A stretch of DNA of 64,000 nt from Verpa conica (GCA_033030425.1 JAUFSD010000013.1:124001-188000), one strand, 5' to 3'; counted from the stretch's first letter, positions 1 through 13,867 are shown. The notes: generated by a model from the sequence alone, not told the origin. Numbers and translations are program-made.

Positions 1-545
1 ACATTGACTGATGGCGCGGTAAAGCCACTAAATTCTGGACTCGGAGAAGACAGAAATGCTGCCTCGCAAGGCTGGAAGTTTGAGCGGGATGTATACTCGC
101 CAAAGTAAAAGACTAAGGCTGATAATGGGCGTTCTAGAGTACCCAGCATTGGGCTCGGAATCAAACAATTCTCTACCTGCTCTTTAGCCCATATCTGGGT
201 AAGTGGGTTTTATAACTACTAACCAATGAGGCATGACATGGTATGAGATTTCCCACTCCCTTGGACACCACAAATAAATGCCGACCATGGGATGTAAGTG
301 TTAAGAAATAGCCGACGATCCTTTTTGAACGTCGGTCCTAGCTCAGGCGGGGGTAAGGCATTCCCTAGGAGCCCATACCGGGGTAACATGGCTTTCCAAT
401 CGGGTTCTTTCAATACGTCTGAGGAGAAAATAGTTGCATCTTTGACATCGCTAGTGGATACTCCAACCTCATCGCTCAGGTCATCTAAGCTTAGCAAACA
501 CAGTTGATCGTCGAGGGTCGGGGTACCGAGTGCTGATTGTTCCAT
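1..545 (-). CDS. P-loop NTPase-like protein, 5' part, cut by window edge
   Basis: Exon 1 runs from an ATG at 545 down to 224. It ends in SHTMSCLI followed by a GTTAGT donor. A 51-bp intron (223-173) ends in TAG. Exon 2 (172 to the window edge) continues in frame as ENCLIPSPMLG, and later reads FYFGEYTSRSNFQPCEAAF, with no stop. Near the end of exon 1 is CGVQGSGKSHT, a Walker A loop. This matches a fungal family I know only as P-loop proteins with the pattern IPWSAFICG-x-QGSGKSHT-x-SC, whose function is not established. The catalytic core and 3' end lie outside the window, so nothing can be said about integrity. The splice model is supported by exact restoration of the family frame (SCLI-ENCL). 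Confidence 0.75.
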
Positions 546-3390
546 GGCTTTGGTAGGTTCTTTAATGAGACTTTGAGCCTGTTTGCTATATAGGTGGGAG
601 TTCCTTCTATGCTTCTTATTATTCTGGGAGTGTTGTACCTTAGCCTAGGCCTGAAGACCAATTACGTATATGTTATTGCTCGGTGTTTGGATGTCCAGGT
701 AGTTATCGGGCTCGGTTTGACCGTGTTGATGAGGGCAAATGATACAAAACTCTTTTATCAATAATGGATTTAGAAAGTGAGAAAAGACCCTGGAGCTAGC
801 TAATTAAAGAGTGGGCGTCTAAGAGGTGGTATTTATCCTTATCGGCCAGCCCGGATATTCATAATCATCAATTGCATGCATGCAGTCTGCTAATCAATTG
901 ATGTGTAGTTATGTATGCGCAGGACCCGTTTGAAGGGTACTCACCTATATCTTACCTATTTGAGGCTAACAAGGGACTTTTCTTAGGTGGCGGGTACTTA
1001 TAAATTCCTCAACTAGGCCTAATTAGGTTCAACTCAAGACACGTAGTTCAGGCAACCAACCGGGAGCAAAATTCTTTCTGCAGGCTGCCCTTCATACTAC
1101 AAACCCCTGTGAGTATACTAGGCACTTTTCTTTTAACATAAACTCCGCTTGAAATCTTTTTGTGAGTTGTAGTAATGCCAGGCGAGTCTGATACATGTAG
1201 TGCTTGAGACTCGAATTTTTAGACCATCAGAGTCAGGATTCTAAATACGCAGCTTGATTAGCAGCTAGGAAGTCGATCAAGATTTATTTCCTTGATCCTA
1301 TCCTACTCACATTGAAATAGTTAATTACTGATATTAGTGGTGGATGACTGATACGGATAATGGCCGGTGATAGCCTTGCTAATGCAGCCTACCTGCATTT
1401 GCCACTACTACCGGAATACCCTGCTGTTTCCCCTCCCTGTTTCCTTCCGCTAACCGGGAGGTAAAGTATGAGGTTGTGGGTCTTGATACTAGCTAGACGG
1501 AGGAAATGCGAATTAACGTATTAGGTGTACAGCGAGTACCAATATATTCGCTATGAATTATATCTATTAGCTATCATACCTATATAGGATCTGGAAACAT
1601 CAGAATCACGTAAGCGGGTATATAGAAGAGTATTATAAACCGTATTCTTATCAACCTGATATATTATCAGGGTAATCATAGACTTTGTATGACAGTATAG
1701 GCCATTAGGTATACAAAAAAGATTAATATTTTTGAGTAGCAGAGGTTTGCTTAAATGTGCCTTGAGGTTGTTAGAAGTAGATATACATATCACCATCGAG
1801 TATTTAGTTCAGGGTTAGGGTTATATCTCAGATACCACTCTAGCCCTATGCGTATAGGGTAGTATAGTTGGTTTCTACTCAAAAAAGTATAATTATACAA
1901 TGATATAAACCAGTATCAAAGTGGCACGTAATGCGGGATACACCACTTGTGAATTTTACATAGCCTTAACGTATACTTAAGACCTATTTCAATTAACCAC
2001 GAAATGTTTTAACTAATATTTCCCTTACCAGCAATCTCAAACTTAAGTAGTAATATATTATACAATAGAGTACCATAAGAGGTCCTTCTATAACTCTAGG
2101 CATCGGCACCGTGGCGTGGTCAATTAGTGTTTATTGCGGCGGCCCAGCAGAAAGATATGTACTATAGCTAGACTACCCTTATATGCTACAAAGACCCACT
2201 TATTAGCAAAGGTGCAAGCCGGATATACCCATAGAAACTCTGCTTTTGAAACCCCCTGGGAACTTTTTTTGTTATACCTTGAGGCTCTTTAGGCTAGGAC
2301 CAGGCTACTTTTGAGGCACCCCTACATATTCGTAAAGGGAATCACTACAGAGAAATTCATAGTTCCCAGAGTCATATTTACTAGAATACAAAGAAGAACT
2401 GCATCTCACACTGTAGGCTGTAATTTCTCCAAACGCTATAATTCTTGAATGCACTTCTCTACGTCGGTGGAGGCGCAACCGATTGTGGGCTAATGTCGTT
2501 CTGGTATACAGCATGCCTGCGTATATTTTGGAATGGTATAATTTTCACCGCTAAGCTCAAAAGGGCTCCGATAGAATTTCGTAAGAAAAAGCCTAGTTTA
2601 TTGCAAGGCTGAGAATACAACAAAGAACGCCGTAAGGCGGACCCTAATTTGCCCTCTCAAACAGAATTGGTTATTCAAATGGACTCTACCCAAGGATCCC
2701 AGGGACCAAAATTCATAGCACGTAGACGGGGATCAACCTTGGAGGACCTTTTGTACCACCATCCAATATCGGATCAGGGGCACCCTTATAAGTGGTCGCT
2801 TCCTCTGGACTATGATCAATTACTTTACTACCAGGATTTGGTTAGATTAATTAATTGCACCCCGGGTATTCTCTGTCGCGATTTATTAAACACAGTTCCC
2901 TAATCAAGGCCCATACACCTCTATATGGAAACTGTGGCTTGGGGGCTGAGCTTTACAATATAAGGGGGACTCTTATCTACAGAATTTCCTCACCCATCAC
3001 TCAGCCACTGGGGGTTAGTCAAACAGAAGAGCGGGGCAACGTGCGACCTGTAACACAATTGATGCCCCACCTGCACGTCCCACGATGTTTACCCACTCAC
3101 ATGATACCCCTGGACACACTCCAACAGTGCTACATAGCCTCCGGAAGTACATATTCTCCCCCGGAGTTCTCGAGAGGGCAAATTCTACAGATTTGACAAA
3201 TGCGATCTTCAGACTAATATTTTCCACTAAACAGATCCGAACTCCATCAACCTTACAAGGCGCCTTTCAGTTACTAACGCCTTGATAAGACTATAAAATC
3301 AATCAATCATCCCATATAGGGTCAAGAATACAAGAACGTCCCCCTATTCGGCCCTTCATTAGCAACTAACAAATTCTCTCACTCTTTCTA
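546..3390. other. No recognisable gene
   Basis: This stretch is AT-rich with many stops. A modest open frame at 2649-2903 (plus) and overlapping frames up to 3285 have no family I recognise and show no splice-consistent continuation, so I do not call them genes. Confidence 0.5.
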
Positions 3391-4584
3391 ATGTCCTCTA
3401 CCGACTCAATCACCGTTCCATCACCGGAGTTCCTATATTTTCGCCAAGCGACTACCGGAGAGAAGCTTATCTGCTGGGAACGCAACCGCGCCTCATGGGG
3501 GGGACTATTAAAGAACCCCACCGACTACCTCGGCCGTGAAGCCCTTAATGGGTCACAGTTGCTCACTCGAGACGGACAAATCAAGTACTGGATCCTAACC
3601 TCGCTGGAGCACCCACCACTGGACGGCGAAGAGCAGGCAGAAACGATATACGCGGCTTGTGAAACACTCCAGAAACCCGTGATCATAAAGACCCGTGACA
3701 GCGATTGTAGTGAGGAAATAAGCTACGGCATTGCTAGCGTGTTTACGAACCCTAAATTCAGACGGAAAGGGCTGGCAAGTGTGCTGCTTGACAGATTAGG
3801 AAAATGGCTAGATACGGACGGAAACTGCCGGTTCAGCGCCCTTTACTCTGATGTCGGAAAGGTATGATCCTCCTTGGAAGAAATAGATGACCTGTGAGTT
3901 ATGGCTAACTAGATACCTATGGAATAGGAGTTCTATGCTCAACATGGGGGGTGGAGATCATTCTCTTCTAGTCAGATCACTATATCAGTTTCTGCTGTAG
4001 ATGCCCAAAGGCCGGAGACATCTGGGATCAAGCCCCTTCAGAGAGCTGATCTTAAGCATCTCTGCAAAGTAGATCAGGATGCACTCAAAGCCGAGTTTCA
4101 AGCCGCTACCATCCCAGCCGAAGTGTACGCCCGAGTAACCTTCTTACCTACGTTTGCGCAAGCATCCTGGCACTTTGGAACGGAAGAGTATATAGGGGAG
4201 AAGATAATTGGCAAAGCCCCAACTACCAAAGGCGCCCTTGCCGATGACAATACTTGGTTATACTGGACACATGATTTTGCGGAAAAGAAGCTGGTTATCT
4301 TGCGGGTGGTCACCATAGACAATAAGAGCGAAAATACGGTTGCGCGGCTCATTGGTTTATTAAGGGCAGCTGAAAATGAAGCTAGGGAATGGGGGTTTGA
4401 CAAGATTGTTGCATGGACCCCAATACCGGAGTTAGTAGAGGCTGCAAAGGTGCTTGAAAATGAGGGTCAGAAGTTTTGTCTGTCCGATAGAGAAGAGGAC
4501 AGCATTCCGTGCTTGAGATGGCGTGGGGAGGAAGTGAAGGGTATTACCGAGTGGTATCCGAACGAAAAGTATGCCTGGTGTTAG
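3391..4584 (+). CDS. LYC1-like GNAT N-acetyltransferase (lysine acetyltransferase family)
   Basis: Two exons, 3391-3861 and 3928-4584, flank a 66-bp intron (GTATGA donor, ATAG acceptor) and give 375 aa. Removing the intron joins SALYSDVGK to EFYAQHGGW, the usual LYC1 strand-turn. The acetyl-CoA loop is FRRKGLASVLL near residue 130-140, typical of GNAT folds (R/Q-x-x-G-x-G/A). The C-terminal half (W-x-H-x-F with VVTIDN, then AREWGFDKIVAWTP) matches the long C-terminal domain of the LYC1 family, named for the Yarrowia enzyme that N6-acetylates free lysine in the first step of its catabolism. That this protein does the same is inferred from family. It is probably cytosolic, since no signal peptide or membrane segment is visible. 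The gene looks intact. Confidence 0.8.
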
Positions 4585-5281
4585 TAATAGGCTTTGGAAC
4601 TCTTGTATGTTAGCAAAAAGAAAGCTCTACAGAAGCAAACCATGTATGAATATATTTATATGTTAAACGGAGCTACGCTATACCAAGCCCTAGGAAAATA
4701 CCGGATACAACTATGTCTGTTATATACTTGACTATCCAAACTCGTGAAACTAGCCTAGCTAGAATTATGAAAATCACTCGGTAGCGCTTAAAGAGAATTG
4801 TAAGGACCAAGATCCTAGACCTACTTCATACATACAAAAGATACATCTATGATCGATAGGCACCCGTAATTCAGCATCAAGATTTTACCCCAACAACGCC
4901 GCCACACCTCTGGCATCCGAGATCATACTTCAGGGGCTGCGCCTCCCTATATTAAAGAAGTTTAATGAAAATACATCAAGACAACTCGTACTCCCCCCCC
5001 AAAACCCCAGCGCGTGCTTCAATGACTTACAAAAAAAATAGCATCTGATAGGTACCAGCCTCAATTAACAGTATTGCAAAGCTAGGATTGAACCGAGAGA
5101 CCAAGAATAAACGTCCAAAAGAAAGTAAAAGACTAAGGCTGAAATTAATCATATAATCAATCCTAACAATGAAAAATATGCCAACCATAAAAAGAAGTTG
5201 CAGACCCGTAGGATAGATAGTAATAAAGATAATAGAACAAGCAATAGGGGGGATTTAATCATTCACCAACATAATAATTAA
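4585..5281. other. Intergenic
   Basis: No gene seen. A 21-bp exact match to the P-loop gene's exon 2 lies at 5122-5142 (see findings). Confidence 0.5.
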
Positions 5282-8042
5282 CTACAAGACGCAGTTACAA
5301 TCATCCGTATATAACATAATATGAACAGTGATCATCAAGCCTTTTTCGATCGCAACAACGATCTCTTGACGAAACCTATTACCCGCCTCTACAGAAGTAG
5401 CATCCCACTTCCCCCCAGAGAACACATTTTCTAATAAAGTAGGCCAATCCCCACATGGGAGAACTCCAGAGTCATAATCGTCACTCGGATCATCATCTAA
5501 AAGACTATCTGTGCCTAGAAACCTTTCAGTGACTGTAAAATACTGTTTCACTTTGTGCTGGAAGTGACTTTGAAAAAAGGAGGCGAAGGCCCCGGTAGGA
5601 GCACGTTCAAGAATCTGCTTCATTTCGTTCCAAGTGGCTTCTCGACACTGCATATGGTTCGGTCTGTTTTGTCGAGTACCCATATCATCGGGAATGTCGT
5701 AGTGGGGGGTACCTTCGGCACGCTCGGTTGAGTCTCCTTCGCTCATACGAATATGCTTCCGAATAACGGCCTTTAGTGTCTTTTCGAGGCGCTCCCGGAT
5801 ATCAAGTGGTATCGAAAATACTAGTTTCTCAAGACAAGGCCGCAGATAGCTTTGGAGATACTGCTCTGCATCTCTCTTCCATAACCAGTCTAAAAACCCC
5901 GACTGCGCTCCTTCTGTACCCCCTACTGCTGCACTTATGGCAAGTCTGAGTTGATGTAAGGCTATAGCGTTGATAGAGTAGCAAACTGTTCTCCATAATG
6001 ACTGCCACAGTGTTGCTTGAATAGCCTCGGCTAATCTACTAGGAATTCCAAGCTCTGCCAAAACAACATGGTGTAAAGCGTTAGTTGAGTCCATATGGGG
6101 GCTTACGTCGTACATGGCGTCAATATCGATAAAGCCCTTCGGTTTCGGAAACACTGGGTGAATCGGCGTAACCAGCTGCAAGTTGACCGGACAGCCATGC
6201 TTAGACTCAAAAAGATCAATAATCTGTTTCGCAAAAGTCGCTTCCTGGTCCCCAATAGATGCGATGGTTATATAACAGAGAAGCCCGGGGAGGGTGGTTA
6301 GGAGTTCTTGAAAAACAGACCATAGTCCTTCAAAGGTTGTTGACCGCCGGAACTTCTGTAGGTAGAAATCGCGTGATTCTCGATGTAATAGGTCTGGCCT
6401 TTGTTGTAGAATCTGGATGAGTATCGAAGCTAACGCTGAATAAGCTGTCATTGTTGGGCTCCAGACAAGATGAGCAAACGGCACGACCCCTGCAAGTGAG
6501 TGCCCAAGGGCGATCCACTTGCAGTAGATTTGAGGCTCCACCAGGTCGGTCTGCATATAGGTCAAGGTTGAACGGGGGCGATGGGACCAGGATACATGTT
6601 TCCGCTCTACTTTGAACCAATAATCCCAATCAGGAGTTGCTGTGGTCGTATACAAATTTACTAGGTCTTCGTGATATGTCGTATCTATCTCATGACCGTA
6701 AAATAATTCCTTCCGGAGGTCCGATAACAGGATTCTAGCTTCGTTATTCCTAAAATCTACGGCTTTGTGAGTAAATGTACATCCTGATACACTTAAGTGA
6801 GGTGATTACCTAAAATAATTCGAACCTGGTCTAGAATATGTTAGGTTTTTTTCATGACCGAAGATTTGAAGCTGGAAAAGGGGTGACCTACGGTTCAAAA
6901 CAAGAGATCTCTCGGCCAGCGCTGCCCATGTCAACGCTGTTTGCTCCTGAGAAGTTCTTATATAAATAGTTTAATGTACCTGCATTCTCCATCTGTAGCT
7001 GCATCAATGCCATTGCTGTAGCATCGTTTTCAGCAAGGCGTTCAAGCCGTTTGATCTCCTCCACAGCCCCCTTGAACTTGACTTCGAAAGGTGACCAAAA
7101 TGCCGAGAAGTATTTCCCTGAAGGAATGCATTAGTTTCTAGAATTAGGAGAAGGGAGAGTATCGTACTCAGGCGGCTCTTCTTGAAAAAAATTATGGCAT
7201 CTTTAAAGAACCCTACTATAGCCGCGTAAAGCCTTGAACAAATTGCTTTCATTCGTGTTGAGGGATACATCTGTAAATACATATCAAAACGGCCAAGATT
7301 ATCTCCGATCTCAGTTAACATGCTTGACAACCCACTAAGTATATCAAAATAGTTGAGCGAAACCTTTGTATCCGTTAGCAAGTTTGCCAGCGCAAATTGT
7401 TGGGCGGCGAAAATATTACCTGAAGGATAAACTTCATACTCCCCCATACTAAACTTGTGTACTCCGGATGATGTTGGGTCGCTGCATCAATAGCTCCCGA
7501 ATAACAATTCAAAACCCTCGCCATTTTTTCTACCTTATCCCTTCTTTTACTAGACTTGCTGTAGAGTATACGAGCTTCGTTTACAATGCCGAGTACATCC
7601 CGAATACCACAAGAGGGTCCAATCCGCTTCCTTTCGTCAGCCGTCAAACGGCTCCCCAGTTCGTCCAATGCGCTCTGATAGGCGGCTGCCGTAGTTCTTT
7701 AAAAAATCAGTAAACCTTAGACTAGATAAATTATATAGTGCAGTAGACATACTCGGTCGACTGGTCGGCATCCTCCTCCAGGAACTGACGGACTGCTGGA
7801 TGTTGAAACCTAGAGGTGCGCGAAGCGAGCCGAGAGAGAAATCCAATGTCTTCTAGGGTTCCAAGCGCTGCTGTCTGTACCGCCGTTGCTGCTGCTACTG
7901 ACAGCTGTCTGTTGTATGTGTCTACAGCCATAGTGGAATAGTCTGTCGCTACACTGTCGGTCAGCAACACGCGAGAAATTGGGGTTATTGGGGATTTATC
8001 GCTACCAGCAACAAGTCTCCGGAGTTCCACTTTTTCAGCCAT
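5282..8042 (-). CDS. DUF7708 protein, NLR-like architecture without visible P-loop
   Basis: Minus strand, start ATG at 8042. Proposed exons are 8042-7753, 7696-7420, 7363-7168, 7117-6980, 6936-6892 and 6738-5282 (about 800 aa). A 21-nt micro-exon at 6830-6810 is possible and keeps the frame. The first four exons are well supported: introns of 56, 56 and 50 bp, CTAAC branch sites, and joins that rebuild the DUF7708 consensus. Visible pieces are HHPEYTSLVWGSMKFILQ, then LTEIGDNLGRFDMYLQMYP, then FFKKSR joined to KYFSAFWSPFEVKFKGAVEE. DUF7708 is common at the N terminus of fungal NACHT/STAND proteins. The C-terminal half has the helical LASILIQILQQRPDLL segment seen after P-loops in such proteins, but no GxxxxGK[ST], and the expected Walker B slot reads YITIASIGDQE. 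Exons 5 onward are less certain. It could be a diverged, nucleotide-independent relative. Confidence 0.65.
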
Positions 8043-11000
8043 GGTTTTTTCCTGTATTAGAGAATCATGTACAAGTACTACGGCCGTTTGGGTGCGTTAT
8101 GTGTAAATATTCGTGAAGCGAGACTGTCCGCTGCTATGGGATAGTTTGTAATTACCAGTAAGTCGGCATAGCCTCCCTCAGCGGTACCAGCTCCTATTGG
8201 ATGTGAGTGCAGTTTCAGGGACCGCACACTTGCTATATAGCTATCGATAACCTGCCATGCCAAGTCCTACTGGCCGACGCGCGGAATGTCAGTGAGAAAG
8301 TCCATGCACGGTAAATACCGCCGAGCTCCTTCCATGGGGGGTGTTTGACTATCACCAGATTGATTCTTAGGCCTGTAGTATAAGCAGCCCCCGCAAATAA
8401 CGCTTAACGACTAAATCCGGGCCCCTAGCACTTCGTGTAACAGTTTTCCACCCCAGTCAAGCACAGCATTATTGTATCACATCTCATAAACAACGGTGTG
8501 ACAGGAGCCAAGCCCCTCTTTAGTGACCATTACGTATATAGGAGAATTTTCTGCCCTACGAATCAGGCCTATTCGAGGCACCATGTGTCCTTATCTCCTT
8601 TGTTATACTACAGGCAGTTTTACACTTTTAGGAAGGGGAAATGTTGTTTTGTTCACGCCATAGCCCTATAGCTACATGAGACATTCTTGTACTAGTATCT
8701 AGAATCCCTACCAGGTAGACCCCCATCCAGTCAATATAGCATGCATGAGTTTTCTGCCATTCGATCGGTCCTGAAGAACCAAGTTAAACCACAAAGTAGC
8801 TATTCAGAACTATTTATCCTAGCACTGCCCCTATTATTCTCCAGTAGAGTTTTACTCCCAAACTTCTCGTAGTAGCTATTACCTACAGTGCGACGGGTTA
8901 GTTCTAACTTAACATAATTCCCGGTCGGATAGGTAGTACCCGTAATTAACCTGATTGTAAACAAAGCCCCACACCACAAAACTGCATACGATCTATTTAA
9001 CGCGTAAGCTTCACAACCCCGCAAATATAAAACGGCCAAATCCCGTGGTCGCGTAGTTACAAGCGCTATATGCTTTTAACATATGCGCTTCTAGCCGGTT
9101 TCCAAAGCTTCTTCAGCGGGTAATATTGAAGCTTGGTGGGTGAGATAAGATATCTTCTGATTTCTAGACATGGGTACAAACGAGGCGGAAAATATGCGCT
9201 GAACAGTTTCATCTTCTAGACAGACCTAGAACACCCTAGGAATATTCTTTACAAAGTTTCCTGGTATTTTAGCCGGTGGGGTTTGCCGGCCATAAGAATT
9301 CGTACGCGATATCAAAATAGATAACCATCCGCTGACAAAAAAAGACCTACAGTCTGAGTCGAATAGACAACGTTTTGAATTCTGGCATGTGACCAAGTAC
9401 CACCCACCACGGTAGCTATAGTGGTAGGCAGTGAAAAGTTACATATCAACATATCAGCATCCGTATTTGCGGGTACCATCCTTCTCCCTTAACTGCGTTA
9501 TCTCCGGCTTCTAATCTATCTATCTCTACTTCAGTGCAGAATGTTGTTGTGTTTCGGCGCTAGTAGAAATGCTGTACGTGAGCTGCGGTTAAAATCTGTT
9601 ATGATATTTGTGGTCATCGATATTAGAGAGGCCAAGACCAACAGCCGAAATCAATAGCAAAAATAATACTTACATGCTGTATAATATAACCTTTCTCCGT
9701 TTTATTTTATCGCCAGCCTTGAATTGATTTGGTACAGCTACGTAGATCTATATAATAATGAGAAATCCACAACTCAGAATCAAGCTATTATTTACAGTAT
9801 AATAGTGACATGAATTAACGGATTATACCGTTGAAGATTTAGATTAATTTTTAGCCCTCCGCGCTATGGAAAAGCCCAATATGTCCCATGGAACTACTCG
9901 CCCCCGTAAAGAAATGACAAATATTGTTATCTTGCCTCGTAGGATTACTGATTAGATAGCTCTTGGGTTGACTGAGTCTACATAACCTAATATCAACATC
10001 TAGAACTAGCTTTGTATGATACGCTAACCAATTAGTCCATCTACAAAAGTCCCAAAGGCGGTATCTTTCCCGATACTCCCAGAATAACATACAGGTGCCG
10101 AATTACCTATCAGGAGTCTGCTCAGAGGGCTTACGCATGCTCGCCCTGCGCACCTATTATTATTCTAGTACGTATCTACATCAGTCACAGCCCCACCGTT
10201 GCAACCCCAGAATGACATAAAGAACCTGGGAGGAGCCCCAAACCAACTCAACGCCAAAGACGGGAAGTTCCTTTTCTACCCATAATTACGTTTTAAAAAA
10301 CAAAAACCCCCAGCGATAGAGCGTCCGCGTGATCAAGTACTACATTAAACGGCCAGTAGAAGACTTGTAAGATGATGCTCCCCCTCCTCCGAGTTAATAC
10401 TACCTTATCTATATTTTGTTTAGCCGATCTCTAGGAGAATATACACTAAAATCTATCGTTTAAGGAGCTCCTCTCTCTAAATATTGAGATCCCGCACTCA
10501 TAGTAATAGAAAGTGAGGCTGGAGGGATCAAAGAGGCATAAAGCGATCAGGTATAGAATCGATAGGGCGAAAATGGCTTGATTTTTGGGCCATGGGTACG
10601 TACATGAGTTAAGTACCCAACTCTAAGTTTACTCTGATAGGAATTAAATTAGATCCCTTAAGTGCTTGGATTAATCATAGTCCTCTAACTATAACTCTTC
10701 ACTTGGTCACACCTCTCTTTGCCTTTCCTTCCGTATTTAACCGCAGTTCTTGATAGCTGCATTACCCGCTCCAGCCACAAAAAGATAAATATGTAGTATA
10801 GGTTGAATATCACATACTTTAGTTTAACTAGGATAGTCATTACCGTATTAAGAAAACAGTGGACGAAATATGCGCACATAATTTCCCAACAACTTGGCAC
10901 TATGTCACCGAGTGATTTACCATGATGACACTTGGGGAGAAATAACCTTTAGGACTACATCTGCGCATGAGATGAGACAAAAAAAAAAGCTTTGATGTGA

Positions 11001-13515
11001 CATGAAGGATGTTACTCACAAAGCTTCATTGGCAAGATTATTGTGTCGGTTAAAAGTTCTTTTCAGAAATTTATTTCAGCCTCAGCCGCACAAAAAGAAA
11101 TATGAGACTTACCCGACGGAACGGAGGTACCCAGCAGCGTAACACTCTGCAAGCCAGTTAATAGTTGGTGGCTTGGTTGTGGTTACAATAGTAACCAAAA
11201 GTTCTAAAGTTCGAAGGTACTATTCCTGAGACAATGCATAGTAAGCCAAGCAGGTACGGTCTGAAGAATGTGGCGCATCAATACGGATCTCTTAAGGGAG
11301 ATGTGGAGATTTCTCTTTCAAGCCATAAACTTAGGTGTTGTGACGAAACCTGGTGTCACACTGAAGTTCTAGAATAAGTTATAATTCACATCAGCCATTG
11401 TCTTTCGTGACGTGGCCCGCGGTAAAATGATTACGAAACTTCATAATGAGGCTGACTATTCCTATCAATACGACTGATAATATTTAGGTACAAGCGCAAA
11501 TTGTACCTTTGTGCTAGGCCATGCAGATAGTAGACACTAGCTGTTGGTTCACTTGAGCGGAGAAAAGAAGCTATGTAGTACTCCCCTAGATCGAACCTAT
11601 TATTTGCCAGAACAACTGTATTCAGGTATACTGATAGCACAGTACCAACAGTTGGCGATGGATTAGTATATAATGTCGTAGCCTGGTTTAGCCACTAACA
11701 ACATAATCTCCATCTTATCTCCCGTAAGATTCCGTTAGCAGAGTTATATTACTATCTAGAAATTTTCGTGAAACATATTTTAGGTGTTACTATGGGGCTT
11801 ATGATGGAAAGCTCCATTGAATACGGAAAATTTCTGGCAAGCCACGTGGATTAATATAGACCTCAAATAATAAATATTCGCAAGGGCTAGAGTTCAGAAA
11901 GAATGAGACCCAGGAATGCCGCGGGCCGAGGCTGTTCCTAAGCTTCTACTTATATGTACTCGTAGTTTATGTTTTAGTCAGTTTCAAGGCCAACTTAAGC
12001 TGAAGAAGGCTTTGCTTGAGCGTAATATAATGATGTACTATACTAGTAGAAAATTGTATATACGTGGTCTACTTCCACTTTGGCAAATCACAAGATGCGC
12101 ATGGTCTTCATTGATTCACTTAGGAATCTATCTAAAAAGTTTTTTTTGTCTGTCTTGTGGTATAGATATGTCTTATTTCATTTATTTCCGGAAACATCCC
12201 ACATATCATATCCCTACGAGTCTTAGCTTACTCCGTAAAGAAGGCGCATCTCTTCGACTCATAATTGCAGTTTAGTGCATAGCCTCAATTGTTAGGTATC
12301 AAGTGGTGTTTGCATACCTATGACTCAATACACTTGAAAGTATTCAGGGTATATTATTCCTTGACCTACGTCTGAGATCCGAATGAAACTCCGATGACTT
12401 TTATTCCACCCGCGGTAGTGTAAAAGGTACCGCTGTTATTTCCCTTATAACCCGGACGGACTACTCCGTTCATTATATACTATAGAAATTTTGTTTATGG
12501 GCTTAGAGTGGTGGTAGTGAGAATTTTGGATTTAGTTTGATTTCATGTATTTATATTTAATTCATTGGATTTCGTTCTTGCTACAGGTCATGGCATGTAT
12601 ATAAATACTTCCCCTAATTCTACTCATACTCCTTTTGATTCTAACGATTGCTCTGATTATCCGTCTATTAGTTAGATTGTGATTTTCTTACCAAAGGTAG
12701 CTACTAGAGCTGATGAATATATTCTGGGGTGTCGGCGCCGATGTCTATCCTTTTGTGTATGTGCTATGTGGTGCCAAGGTGCCAGCAGATATATGTTCTT
12801 ACCCAACGGGATGAGATACTATGTAGAAACCGACCTTGACTGCCGTTCGTGGCTAGAGGCCCTTGTCCATAAATATAGCAAATCTTTACGTAATATTAAC
12901 AACCACGCCTGGCTCGACGAGTCCGTACCAAGCCAAGCATACCAAGGGAATATATATACACTTGGCACTGTCAGGGAGCCTTCATTAATATGAGGTGCAG
13001 GGACCCTATTAGTAGATGCCTATCCCTCCAGCGGGGCCACAACCTTAATTCAACTTCATTGCCAAGAAACAGGCGTCCATGCGGCGTTTCCGCAGGGTAA
13101 AATACATGAGATACAAAAAATAACTGTATGATACTAACCTGAGTAACTTATCAAGGGCTAGCTCCATCCGTGTGCCTTAAGACCTGTGATTAGTGTTAGT
13201 TAAACAATTGAAGTTCACTAGCCGCTAAGGTTACCCCAACTAGTGTATTGCACTTCAAGAATCAATGGGAATTATCTCGGGTTTCCATGGCTGTATCATG
13301 TGTCAATAGGGAGCACCGATCGAAGGAGTTATTTTATGTTTGGTATCATCTTCTCGTTATTTCTAGATTTAATTATGAAGTAGGGGCTCTTTTGTTCTAC
13401 TCTATATAACCTTCTCCAGGAATCTCTGGTACCCTGATTAGTCATCGAGTGGACTCGACAACATACGCCGTATGTTGGAATTCACCCGCGGTTTATGGTC
13501 GTGTAGGAGCCTTTT
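8043..13515. other. Long gene-poor tract
   Basis: Only short open frames on both strands, none with a recognisable motif or splice-consistent continuation. I see no rRNA, tRNA or long inverted repeat here. Confidence 0.5.
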
Positions 13516-13867
13516 TCATAAGACTGTAGGGTCCCTGAATTTCCCGTACGTGGGGTAGAGACTTGGAGCTATTGAGAGAATTATCAAGGTTACTGCGGAA
13601 TTGGAAAGCTTCTTCCATTCCTTCCGTTTTTCTGCTAACTCGTTAGGAGTAAGGCCCAATAAAGCGATCCGGGCGGCGGTAGCTTGGGCATTGATTTGTC
13701 TACCAATAGGTATCTGAGTGGTCCTTTGTGATGCAGCTGGTGGTTCCCCACAAAACACCTCAAAGGTGAGCTCCCCGTTGACAATATCCCAGGTATCCTC
13801 AAGTCTTAGTAACATCTCCATCTGGACTTCCCATATCGAAAAAGTTGACTGTGTTGAGTTTCTCCAT
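13516..13867 (-). pseudogene. Ty1/Copia-type gag fragment with frameshift
   Basis: Minus strand. An ATG at 13867 opens MEKLNTVNF, and the frame then jumps by one base at a run of five T's into a second frame reading IWEVQMEMLLRLEDTWDIV and later ARIALLGL, LAEKRKEWKKLSNSAVTLI and LSIAPSLYPTY. The pattern (W-x-x-Q-M-E-x-L-L, L-W/T-x-x-V-x-G, E-W-x-x-x-x-x-A-x-x-x-I) is that of Copia gag N-termini. Removing one T restores a single frame, so this is a dead fragment. No protease, integrase, RT or LTR is recognisable around it. Confidence 0.65.

Noticed and set aside
5070..5102. tRNA-like T-arm (GATTGAACC on plus strand)
   Set aside because: Stem does not pair; no cloverleaf around it.
6490..6515. 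GHSLAG in the DUF7708 protein as a lipase elbow
   Set aside because: The pattern is GxSxA rather than GxSxG, and no other hydrolase block is present.
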